NCBI GenBank assembly: GCA_964407855.1
Contig: CAYOXI010000046.1
Span: 1 to 21,544, forward strand
Length of the DNA stretch: 21,544 bases
From: SHZI01 sp964407855
GTDB taxonomy: Bacteria > Pseudomonadota > Gammaproteobacteria > Steroidobacterales > GCA-2729495
Reading direction: 5' to 3'
Positions 7,928 through 14,425 of this stretch are shown here, in pieces (position 1 is the first letter of the stretch; each line of letters opens with the position of its first letter). Position numbers and translations under genes: made by a program. The notes under the pieces are model-generated. The model saw nothing but the letters and a program-made list of their open reading frames with translations. It searched no databases and was not told where the DNA came from.

Positions 7928-9373
7928 TCAGGCCCCGCTGGCAAAACGCCGGTAAGCTGCGACATAGTGGGGCGTCTGGTGCTGCCACGAGAAGTCCGCC
8001 ACCATCCCATTGCTGGTCACCCGTGACCAGTGCTCCGGCACCCGCCACCAGGCCAGGATCTGGTCGATTGCCCAGGCGAGGCCGGTGCCGTCGGCATCCC
8101 GGAATACGCTGCCGGTGCCGTTGCCGGTCACCGGATCGAAGTGCGAAACCGTATCCCGCAGGCCACCGGTCGCCCGTACAACGGGCACTGAGCCGTACCG
8201 CAGGGCGTAGAGCTGGGTGAGGCCGCAGGGTTCGTAGAGCGACGGCACGAGGAAGGCATCGCTGCCGGCAAGTACGCGTCGCGCCAGGGCCTCGTCCTGG
8301 GCGTCGATGAAGCGAAACAGCCCGGGATGACGGCCGGCGAGCGCCGTCAGGCCGACCGCGTAGTGCTCTTCCCCCTGGCCCAGCACGACAGCCTGTACCT
8401 CACGGGATTCGAGATACCGGGGAAGTGCCTCGAGCAGCAGGTCAAGGCCCTTCTGGCCGGCCAGCCGCGACACCATGCCGAGCAGGGGTAAGGCCGGGTC
8501 TGCCTCCAGGCCAGCCTCACGCCGCAGGTCGGCCCGGCAAAGGGTCTTGCCTGCCGAGGCGGCGCTCGAATACCCGGCCGGCAGGCAGGCGTCAGTCGCC
8601 GGATCCCAGGCGCGGTAATCAACCCCGTTGAGGATGCCGATGAGCCGGTCACTCCGCTCCCGGAGCAGACCATCGAGCCCCTGGCCATACTCCGGTGTCA
8701 GGATCTCCAGCGCGTGGCCTGGACTCACAGTGGTCAGGCCATCGGCGCTTTCAATTCCGGTCCGCAGGAAATTGAGATTGGCAGTGGGCAGATCACCCAT
8801 GAGCCCCAGCTCGGGCGCCAGTTCCCGGCCGAAGACGCCCTGGTAGCCGATGTTGTGCAGCGTGAGGATGGTGCGGGCATCACGCAGGGCGGGGACTTCC
8901 CGATAACCTTCTTGTAGCAGCCGGGGAGCCAGGCCCGCATGCCAGTCATGGCAGTGAATAATGTCGGGAGACCAGTCAAGCACGGTACAGAGACGCAGCG
9001 CGCCGTGTCCCAGCAGCGCGAAGCGTCGTGCCTCAAGCTCCCCGCCGCCATACAGACTGGTGCTGGTGAAGAACTCCGGGGCATCCAGCAGGTAGATCTG
9101 CGGCTGCGACGGGTCCGTGGCAGCCTGGCAGAACCGGTACCCGGGGTGGGTACCGGACAAGGCGACCGGCGAGATCTGCGGGTCTCCGGTGGCGATTGCG
9201 GTGTCCCGCAGGGCGTCCACGCTCTTGCCCCTGAGTCCCCGGTAGGCGGGCATCAGTACCCGCACGTCATGACCGGCGGACTTCAGGCTGTCGGCCAGGC
9301 CCGCCACCATGTCCGCCAGCCCGCCGGTCTTGGCAAAGGGCGCGTACTCAGCGGTGACCATCAGGATACGCAT
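7928..9373 (-). CDS. glgA: Glycogen synthase (ADP-glucose type, GT5)
   Basis: Adds glucose from ADP-glucose to the non-reducing end of the growing alpha-1,4-glucan. It has 481 residues, the usual bacterial GlgA length. The N-terminal GT-B half begins MRILMVTAEYAPFAKTGGLADM, where K15-T-G-G-L is the conserved ADP-glucose-binding motif at the same position as in E. coli. The C-terminal half has MVSRLAGQKGLDLLLEALP, PSLYEPCGLTQLYALRYG (the retaining-GT motif) and ATGGLRDTV. The ATG start is fixed by the motif at residue 15; no clear Shine-Dalgarno precedes it. It lies 42 bp downstream of an outer-membrane protein gene on the same strand, so it may share a transcript with it rather than with glgC-malQ, which it meets head-on. 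Confidence 0.96.
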   Translation of the reverse strand: MRILMVTAEYAPFAKTGGLADMVAGLADSLKSAGHDVRVLMPAYRGLRGKSVDALRDTAIATGDPQISPVALSGTHPGYRFCQAATDPSQPQIYLLDAPEFFTSTSLYGGGELEARRFALLGHGALRLCTVLDWSPDIIHCHDWHAGLAPRLLQEGYREVPALRDARTILTLHNIGYQGVFGRELAPELGLMGDLPTANLNFLRTGIESADGLTTVSPGHALEILTPEYGQGLDGLLRERSDRLIGILNGVDYRAWDPATDACLPAGYSSAASAGKTLCRADLRREAGLEADPALPLLGMVSRLAGQKGLDLLLEALPRYLESREVQAVVLGQGEEHYAVGLTALAGRHPGLFRFIDAQDEALARRVLAGSDAFLVPSLYEPCGLTQLYALRYGSVPVVRATGGLRDTVSHFDPVTGNGTGSVFRDADGTGLAWAIDQILAWWRVPEHWSRVTSNGMVADFSWQHQTPHYVAAYRRFASGA

Positions 9374-9415
9374 GGTGGGCAGGCCGGTTCCCGGGCTGCA
9401 GGACCGGCCCGCAGC

Positions 9416-10105
9416 CTAGAAGAGGAAATCCCTGGCGAGGAAGGGGCCAAAATAGAAGCGGGCAGACAACTCGAAACCGGTGTCGTTGTCGAAGACCACC
9501 CCGCGGGCCCGCAGGCTGAGGTAATCCGTCACCTGGTATCCGAGACCCAGAAACAGATCGGTATGGCCAATGCCCGTCAGATCCGAGTAGCGGATGCCGC
9601 CTTCGAATTCCACCCTGTCGGAAAGTGCACTGCGGACCAGGCCCTCCACCAGGTAGCCACTGTCATCAACGCTCTGCAGATTGCACTCCGCGTCGGGCAG
9701 TTCGATCTCGACGTTCACGAAGCCGGCTCGCCCGATGAAGTCGATCTTCTCCCGAAACCCCCAGCTGACGCCAAGGCCAGCGGCGTAGGCACTTGAGTCC
9801 CGATCGCCAGGACAGGCGCCGGGCACGCCGGTCAGATCGCCGTTGAAATACTCACCGAACAGGTGCAGGCCAAAGGCATCGTACTGGACAATGCCGAGGG
9901 ATCCGTTGGTCCTGAAACCTTCGTGGCTGCCGCCTTCCTGCTTCACCGCGTAGCTGACGTCCAGCCACTGGTAGCCGAGATCCAGATAGGTGTAGCGGGG
10001 ACCCTGATCGTCGGTCGACTGGGCAGCGAGCGGCGCACAGGTGCAGGTAGCGGCGAGAATGCCCAGTAACTGCTGGCTTGCCTTCCGGGAAGCGGGGATC
10101 TTCAT
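9416..10105 (-). CDS. Outer-membrane beta-barrel protein, function unknown
   Basis: The product has 229 residues and begins with a Sec signal peptide: a basic start (MKIPASRKAS), a hydrophobic core (LLGILAAT) and a likely cleavage site after APLAA near residue 28. The mature part is a run of alternating polar/hydrophobic, aromatic-rich strands (YTYLDLGYQWLDV, LHLFGEYFN, GLGVSWGF, LFLGLGYQV, ELSARFYFGPF). The last residue is Phe, as in the C-terminal signature recognised by the outer-membrane assembly machinery. About eight strands are plausible. No named porin motif is recognised. Two Cys pairs, in the signal region and in the mature loops (GACPG, AECN), may include a disulfide. It sits between a membrane protein gene and glgA. 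A role in sugar uptake is possible from position only and is not supported by sequence. Confidence 0.85.
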   Translation of the reverse strand: MKIPASRKASQQLLGILAATCTCAPLAAQSTDDQGPRYTYLDLGYQWLDVSYAVKQEGGSHEGFRTNGSLGIVQYDAFGLHLFGEYFNGDLTGVPGACPGDRDSSAYAAGLGVSWGFREKIDFIGRAGFVNVEIELPDAECNLQSVDDSGYLVEGLVRSALSDRVEFEGGIRYSDLTGIGHTDLFLGLGYQVTDYLSLRARGVVFDNDTGFELSARFYFGPFLARDFLF

Positions 10106-10113
10106 GGCAACGG

Positions 10114-10142
10114 AATATATCGGATCAGTCTGTCACTGACCA
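10114..10142 (-). promoter_or_regulatory. Candidate sigma70 promoter for the outer-membrane protein gene
   Basis: Read on the minus strand, TGGTCA (10142-10137, 4/6) is followed after 17 bp by TATATT (10119-10114, 5/6). The predicted transcript start lies only a few bases before the ATG at 10105. No Shine-Dalgarno is visible, so the message would be nearly leaderless, or the real promoter is elsewhere. Confidence 0.4.
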
Positions 10143-10168
10143 TAGCAAGTCAATGGCCAGCGATGCCG

Positions 10169-10843
10169 TTATCCGGGGATCTTCGTCGTCCCGATGAAAC
10201 CCACGATGACGATCAGGGCATACGTCGACCAGATGATGATCGTCGATTTTTCCATGGTTCTCGAGATGATGGCTTCGATCTCGGGCTTCGAGCCCTCCAC
10301 GGCGAGCCGTCCGAAGGCTGCACCGATGGGGTCAAAGGCAAACAGCATCCAGACCACCATCAGGTTGATGACGCCATAGAGGGCCACCTTGAGATGGAGC
10401 CAGACGGCATCCTCGACGAAGGGGCCATATCCCTGCCAGGACGCGAGGCAGAGCACGATCAGACCCACACCGACGAAGGATGTCAGCCAGTTGGTAATTC
10501 GAGCCAGGCGGTGGCCGACCGGTTTGTCGTACCACCAGGCGCCGGCCATGCTGATCGCCCACCAGACCACGCTGAAGACCCAGACCAGCGCCACGGCCAG
10601 GTCGGAGATCGGGAGCAGTCCCAGGTCCCGGGAGAGCATGACGCCGAAGGGCAGCGCCGCCTTCCACATCGTGCGGGGCAACAATTCGATCCGCAGGGCC
10701 ATGTGGAGCAGGGTGACCCGCGTGACGAAGGACAGCGATGAATCAGTGGACCGGCGGGCAGCCAGATAGACCCCCATGTCGGTCCCCACCCAGAATACGA
10801 ACATCAGGATATGGGCGTACTTCCAGAGGACGTATTCGGTCAT
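10169..10843 (-). CDS. Multi-pass inner-membrane protein, function unknown
   Basis: The product has 224 residues from the ATG at 10843, with about five hydrophobic segments (roughly 8-28, 82-105, 118-138, 149-170, 200-218). The first begins EYVLWKYAHILMFVFWVG, and further histidines lie in or near membrane segments (LLHM, H111, WLHLK). This arrangement recalls heme-b- or copper-related membrane families such as CopD/DUF2269-like proteins, but no diagnostic motif fixes the family. A longer reading from 10888 adds 15 residues. The shorter start is preferred because a GGAG lies 9 nt before it and because an inverted repeat sits just upstream. It is divergent from the cupin/amidohydrolase genes and 63 bp upstream of the outer-membrane protein gene, so it could belong to either group. 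Confidence 0.75.
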   Translation of the reverse strand: MTEYVLWKYAHILMFVFWVGTDMGVYLAARRSTDSSLSFVTRVTLLHMALRIELLPRTMWKAALPFGVMLSRDLGLLPISDLAVALVWVFSVVWWAISMAGAWWYDKPVGHRLARITNWLTSFVGVGLIVLCLASWQGYGPFVEDAVWLHLKVALYGVINLMVVWMLFAFDPIGAAFGRLAVEGSKPEIEAIISRTMEKSTIIIWSTYALIVIVGFIGTTKIPG

Positions 10844-10881
10844 CGTATAGGGCTCCGGTCCGGTATTGGCGCAGCGACTGT

Positions 10882-10895
10882 ATCCCAATCGGGAT
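10882..10895. promoter_or_regulatory. 14-bp inverted repeat, possible operator
   Basis: ATCCC-AATC-GGGAT (10882-10895) is a perfect 5-bp inverted repeat with a 4-bp centre. It lies 39-52 bp before the membrane-protein ATG and about 130 bp before the divergent cupin start, where a regulator controlling either direction could bind. It is too short to exclude chance. Otherwise the 178-bp gap (10844-11021) shows only a weak TATTCT (10947-10952) with no good -35. Confidence 0.35.
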
Positions 10896-11007
10896 GCCTG
10901 TCCACAAGGCGGCTTGCGGAGAGTATGGTGCCACCGCTTTCCTTGATATTCTCATGCCGCTTGCCTGCGCGCCTTCAGGCGGTCGGCGCGAGCGGCCCTA
11001 GGAGCCC

Positions 11008-11013
11008 AGGAGG
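11008..11013 (+). promoter_or_regulatory. Strong Shine-Dalgarno for the truncated cupin
   Basis: AGGAGG lies 8 nt before the GTG at 11022. It is one of the best ribosome-binding sites in the window and fixes that GTG as a real translation start. Confidence 0.75.
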
Positions 11014-11021
11014 TAGTTGTC

Positions 11022-11318
11022 GTGCGCCCCCATGTCGAACTGATTCAGGAAACCGATCTCTGCTGGCATGCCGCCGAGCTGCTCCGTGGGCAGGGTAAGG
11101 CCCGGCAGAAAAATCTCTCCTATGACGAGGAGAACGGCGCCGATTCCACCCGGGTGGAATCTGATACCGCCGGGCACAGGCCCGGCGGCTACCATCGCGC
11201 GGACACCGAGTGGTATGTGATGGCGGGAGAAGTGCGGGTGGGCCGCCAGGCACCGCTGATTGCCGGCATTCCGGTCCGGTCCAGGACGGCCGGGGAATGC
11301 GCTCTGGACGGCTGGTGA
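11022..11318 (+). CDS. Truncated cupin-domain protein (98 aa)
   Basis: The first ~73 residues look like the N-terminal part of a cupin of the ChrR/DUF4437-like kind. They run RPHVELIQETDLCWHAAEL, NLSYDEENG, then RPGGYHRADTEWYVMAGEVRVG, which is the first cupin half-motif with metal-ligand-type His and Glu. After residue ~74 the sequence turns into a low-similarity Arg/Ala/Gly-rich tail (RQAPLIAGIPVRS...), and the second cupin motif is missing. I checked the other two frames downstream and neither continues the cupin, so this looks like a 3' deletion rather than a single frameshift. Translation is supported by a strong AGGAGG before the GTG start. Its TGA overlaps the GTG of the following amidohydrolase (GTGA, 11315-11318). 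It may be a decayed gene kept as a translational leader, or a functional half-cupin. Confidence 0.6.
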   Translation: MRPHVELIQETDLCWHAAELLRGQGKARQKNLSYDEENGADSTRVESDTAGHRPGGYHRADTEWYVMAGEVRVGRQAPLIAGIPVRSRTAGECALDGW

Positions 11319-12187
11319 CGGCAACCCCGATGGGCGGTGCCATCGACATCGTCTGCAACCTCTTCACGCCGCTGGAGGTGGAGCGGGGGCAGACCGGCCT
11401 TGATGATGCCTTCAAGGCCCAGGTGCGCATGCCTGAGGAGATCCGGGGCGGTGTCTCGGTCGAGGACTACCTCGGGCGCATGGACCGGGCCGGTATCGAG
11501 CGCTCACTGCTCATTGCCGTGCGGGCGGGGGACATCAATGTCAGGGGTGGCTTCGAACTGCCCTACGCGCGGGTCCATGAGGTCTGCCAGCAATATCCGG
11601 CCCGCTTTTCCGGCCTGGCCGGCATTGATCCTTTCCGGGGAATGCAGGGGCTGCGTGACCTGGAGCAGGCCGTCCGGTCCTACAGTTTCGTCGGCGCCCA
11701 CCTCTATCCCCACTGGTGTGGCCTCGCGCCGGATCACGCCAGGTACTACCCCTATTACGCCAAGTGCTGCGAACTCGACATCCCGATCATGATGCAGGTT
11801 GGTCACAACCTGGTGTATTCCCGGGAGCGCCGCCTGCCCTCCGTGGGCCGCCCCATCTGCCTCGACCAGGTGGCCATCGACTTCCCGGAACTGCGCCTCA
11901 TCGGCATCCATATCGGCATTCCGTGGACCGACGAGATGATCTCCATGTGCTGGAAGCACGAGAACGTCTATGTCGCAGGTGATGCCTATGCACCGAAACA
12001 CTGGCCGGCGTCCTTCGTGCATTACGCGAATACCTACGGCCGGGAAAAAGTCCTGTTCGGCACCGACTGGCCGGTGATCGATCCGGAGCGGGCGGTCAGG
12101 GAAGTGGATGCCCTTGGCCTCCGCCCTGAAGCAAAGCAGCTGCTGATGTGCGACAACGCCCGGCGCGTTTTCAGGCTGCCGGCCTGA
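11315..12187 (+). CDS. Amidohydrolase-2 family protein (PF04909-like) lacking the usual HxH
   Basis: This is a 290-residue TIM-barrel metal hydrolase/decarboxylase relative without a signal peptide, so cytoplasmic. Strand-end metal-site residues typical of the family are visible: H129 and H133 (GAHLYPHWCG), H164 (QVGHNLVYS), H199 (LIGIHIGIPWTDE) and D251 (VLFGTDWPVID). The first-strand HxH, normally in a pattern such as IDxHxH, is instead AIDIVCNLFTP, so that metal ligand pair is absent. Family members include ACMSD-type decarboxylases and lactone/amide hydrolases; the substrate here is unknown. GTG 11315 is chosen because it forms a GTGA overlap with the upstream ORF. ATG 11297 and ATG 11330 are also in frame, and the reading frame is open back to 11210. 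The acyl-CoA synthetase follows after 10 bp. Confidence 0.85.
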   Translation: MTATPMGGAIDIVCNLFTPLEVERGQTGLDDAFKAQVRMPEEIRGGVSVEDYLGRMDRAGIERSLLIAVRAGDINVRGGFELPYARVHEVCQQYPARFSGLAGIDPFRGMQGLRDLEQAVRSYSFVGAHLYPHWCGLAPDHARYYPYYAKCCELDIPIMMQVGHNLVYSRERRLPSVGRPICLDQVAIDFPELRLIGIHIGIPWTDEMISMCWKHENVYVAGDAYAPKHWPASFVHYANTYGREKVLFGTDWPVIDPERAVREVDALGLRPEAKQLLMCDNARRVFRLPA

Positions 12188-12197
12188 CGCGCCGTCG

Positions 12198-13733
12198 ATG
12201 GTGCCTGTTCCCGTGTCCCTGCCCGCCACGTTTCGCCACCTGTCGCTGGTCGACGGCCTGCGGGCTGCCACCGGCCGTCATCCGGACAAGATTGCCTACC
12301 GCCACCAGGCCCGCACCCGCAGCTATGGCCAGCTGCTCGAGCGCGTCGACCGCGTCGCCGGTGGGCTGGTGGCCGACCTCGGCCTGCAGCCCGGCGATCA
12401 TGGGGCGATCTGCGCGAAGAATTCCATTGAGTACATGGAGATCGTGCTCGGCGCCTCCCAGGCCGGCGTGGCCCTGGCGACGATCAATCCCCGCCTCGCC
12501 GTGCCGGAGATCGTGGCCATCTGTGATGATGCAGTTGCCCGGGTGATCTTCGCGGATCCGGAATCCGCAGCCCTGCTCCGCGATGCGTCGCTGGCGAACC
12601 GGCCCCGGATCATCGAGATTGGCACCGGTTTCGAGGACTGGCTGGCCCGGTCCCGGCCGGTTTCGGGCCTGCGTCCGGTGGAAGAGTGGGACGTCTTCAC
12701 GATTCCCTATACCTCCGGCACGACCGGCAAGCCGAAGGGTGTGCTGGTGCCCCATCGCTCCCGGATCCTGACCATCTTTGGCATGGCCGTGGAGTATGGC
12801 TGCTACGCACCGGATGACCGCTTCCTTGCCCTTGCCCCAATGTGTCACGGGGCGGGCATGATCTTTTCCCTGGCGCCGGTTTTCTGTGGCGGCTATGCCG
12901 AGATTCTCGACCGCTTTGATCCCGAGGAGGTCCTGGATCGCCTGGCAAGGGAGGGCATCACCGGATTCTTCGGTGTTCCCACCCACTACCATGCCCTGCT
13001 GTCGGCCTCACCCGCAGCCCTTGAGGCCGGCCGCACCAGCACGCTGAAAGCGGTCATTTCCAACGCGGCGGCCATGCCCCAGGCCATGAAGGAGCGCCTG
13101 GTGGACTACTTCGGGGCGGGGCTCCTCCACGAGACCTATGGATCCACGGAAGCCGGGATCGTCTCGAACCTGCGACCACCTGACCAGTTGCGCAGGCAGC
13201 AGTGCGTCGGTCAGCCCTTTCCCTGTACCGAAGTCGAGATCCGGTGCCAGGATGGCAGCCTGTGCGCAGCCGACGAAGTGGGGGAGCTGTATTCCCGGAG
13301 TCCCTATCTCTTCAATGGTTACTGGCAGCGGCCTGCGGAGACGGCGGAAGCGTTCCGGGACGGATGGGTGACGGTCGGCGACCTTGCCCGCCGGGATGCG
13401 GACGGTTACCTGTACATAGTTGACCGAATCAAGGACATGGTGATCTCCGGCGGCGTCAACCTCTATCCCCGGGAACTGGAGGAGGTGATCCTTCACTACC
13501 CGGGCGCGGCCGATGCCGCTGTCATCGGTGTGCCCGACGAGAAGTGGGGGGAGGTACTCAAGGCCTTCGTGGTCCGGCGTCCAGGCAGTGACTGCACGGC
13601 TGAGTCCCTGCTGGCCTTCCTGGAGACGCGGATTTCCCGCATCAAGCTGCCCAAACATGTGGAATTCATCGGGCAGATCCCGAGGAACGCCAGCGGCAAG
13701 GTGCTGAAGACAGCGCTGCGCGCCCGGCGCTGA
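12198..13733 (+). CDS. AMP-forming acyl-CoA synthetase / carboxylate-CoA ligase
   Basis: Activates a carboxylic acid with ATP to an acyl-adenylate and then to the CoA thioester. The 511-residue ANL-superfamily protein has the P-loop YTSGTTGKPKG (171-181), YGSTEAG (314-320), VGDLAR with the ribose-binding D395, the hinge region VDRIKDMVISGGVNLYPRELEEV, and the C-terminal PRNASGKVLK with the adenylation lysine K501. The overall layout is that of medium/long-chain or aromatic acid CoA ligases (FadD/CaiC-like), but the acyl pocket cannot be read to a substrate. No Shine-Dalgarno is obvious before ATG 12198, and a GTG one codon later is possible. It sits in a tight same-strand run, with 10-bp and 18-bp gaps to its neighbours, so it probably activates an acid produced by the surrounding enzymes. 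Confidence 0.92.
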   Translation: MVPVPVSLPATFRHLSLVDGLRAATGRHPDKIAYRHQARTRSYGQLLERVDRVAGGLVADLGLQPGDHGAICAKNSIEYMEIVLGASQAGVALATINPRLAVPEIVAICDDAVARVIFADPESAALLRDASLANRPRIIEIGTGFEDWLARSRPVSGLRPVEEWDVFTIPYTSGTTGKPKGVLVPHRSRILTIFGMAVEYGCYAPDDRFLALAPMCHGAGMIFSLAPVFCGGYAEILDRFDPEEVLDRLAREGITGFFGVPTHYHALLSASPAALEAGRTSTLKAVISNAAAMPQAMKERLVDYFGAGLLHETYGSTEAGIVSNLRPPDQLRRQQCVGQPFPCTEVEIRCQDGSLCAADEVGELYSRSPYLFNGYWQRPAETAEAFRDGWVTVGDLARRDADGYLYIVDRIKDMVISGGVNLYPRELEEVILHYPGAADAAVIGVPDEKWGEVLKAFVVRRPGSDCTAESLLAFLETRISRIKLPKHVEFIGQIPRNASGKVLKTALRARR

Positions 13734-13751
13734 GGCTGAGGGAACGGGGAA

Positions 13752-14399
13752 ATGGCAGCCATGCCTCAGGTGGAATTCTTTTTTGATGCTGGCTGTCCCT
13801 GGAGTTATCTCGCCCTGGAACGGCTCCGGGAGGCAGCGATCCGCACCAGTGCCCGGGTAAGCTACCGTCCGGTCCTGGTCGACGACGTACTGGCCCGGGT
13901 CAATCCGGCGCTCGCGCGGGACCGGCGCGATCCGGTGCCGGCCCGCGCCAGCTACCAGGCCAAGGATCTGGCGGACTGGGCCCGCTACTGGGGCCTGGTC
14001 ATCCGGCGCCCCGGCGGCTGGCCGGTGCGCACCGAGTGGGCCGCCCGCGGCGCAGTGGTGGCTGCGCAGGCGGATCGCGTGGTGCCTTACCTGACCGCTG
14101 TCTATGTGGCCTACTTCAGGGATGGTCGGGACATCAGCGACCCGGCGATCGTCTGCGCGGCTGCCGTCTCGGCTGGCCTGCCGCGGGCCAGCTTCGAGAC
14201 GGCCCTGCAGGCGCACGCAAGCCGTGACCGGGTGGTGGCCAATGGCGATGAACTGCTTGCCCGTGGTGGCTTCGGGACCCCGACCATGCTGATCGGTGAC
14301 GACCTGTACTTCGGCAATGACCGGCTGCCCCTGGTTGAGGCGGCCCTGGCCCGGGCCGGCGAGATGCGGCTGGTACTGCCGGGCGCCCATGGCAGCTGA
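13752..14399 (+). CDS. DsbA-family thioredoxin-fold protein, HCCA-isomerase / kappa-GST-like
   Basis: The 215-residue protein has the 2-hydroxychromene-2-carboxylate isomerase layout: a beta-alpha start (VEFFFDAGCPWSYLALERL), a central helical insertion, and a C-terminal FGTPTMLIGDDLYFGNDRL with the cis-proline region and the (D/Q)xLYFGxDRL-type ending of the family. Known relatives use glutathione to isomerise aromatic-pathway intermediates. The active-site segment is C15-P-W-S18. It resembles the DsbA/FrnE CPWC more than the Ser/Tyr forms I associate with HCCA isomerases, but the second Cys is Ser, so a dithiol oxidase role is unlikely. No signal peptide is seen, so cytoplasmic. Good purine-rich ribosome-binding sequence (AGGGAACGGGGAA) precedes ATG 13752; a second ATG at 13761 is also in frame. 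Confidence 0.82.
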   Translation: MAAMPQVEFFFDAGCPWSYLALERLREAAIRTSARVSYRPVLVDDVLARVNPALARDRRDPVPARASYQAKDLADWARYWGLVIRRPGGWPVRTEWAARGAVVAAQADRVVPYLTAVYVAYFRDGRDISDPAIVCAAAVSAGLPRASFETALQAHASRDRVVANGDELLARGGFGTPTMLIGDDLYFGNDRLPLVEAALARAGEMRLVLPGAHGS

Positions 14400-14425
14400 A
14401 TGAATCGAGAGGAAGTGAGGCGGGC

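Noticed and set aside
11210..11314. Upstream part of the amidohydrolase frame as coding
   Set aside because: It overlaps the cupin ORF in another frame, has no family similarity, and the GTGA coupling favours the start at 11315.
13008..14390. 460-residue minus-strand open frame opposite the CoA ligase and HCCA-isomerase-like genes
   Set aside because: It spans two well-supported plus-strand genes, has low-complexity Gly/Arg/His-rich composition and no motif.
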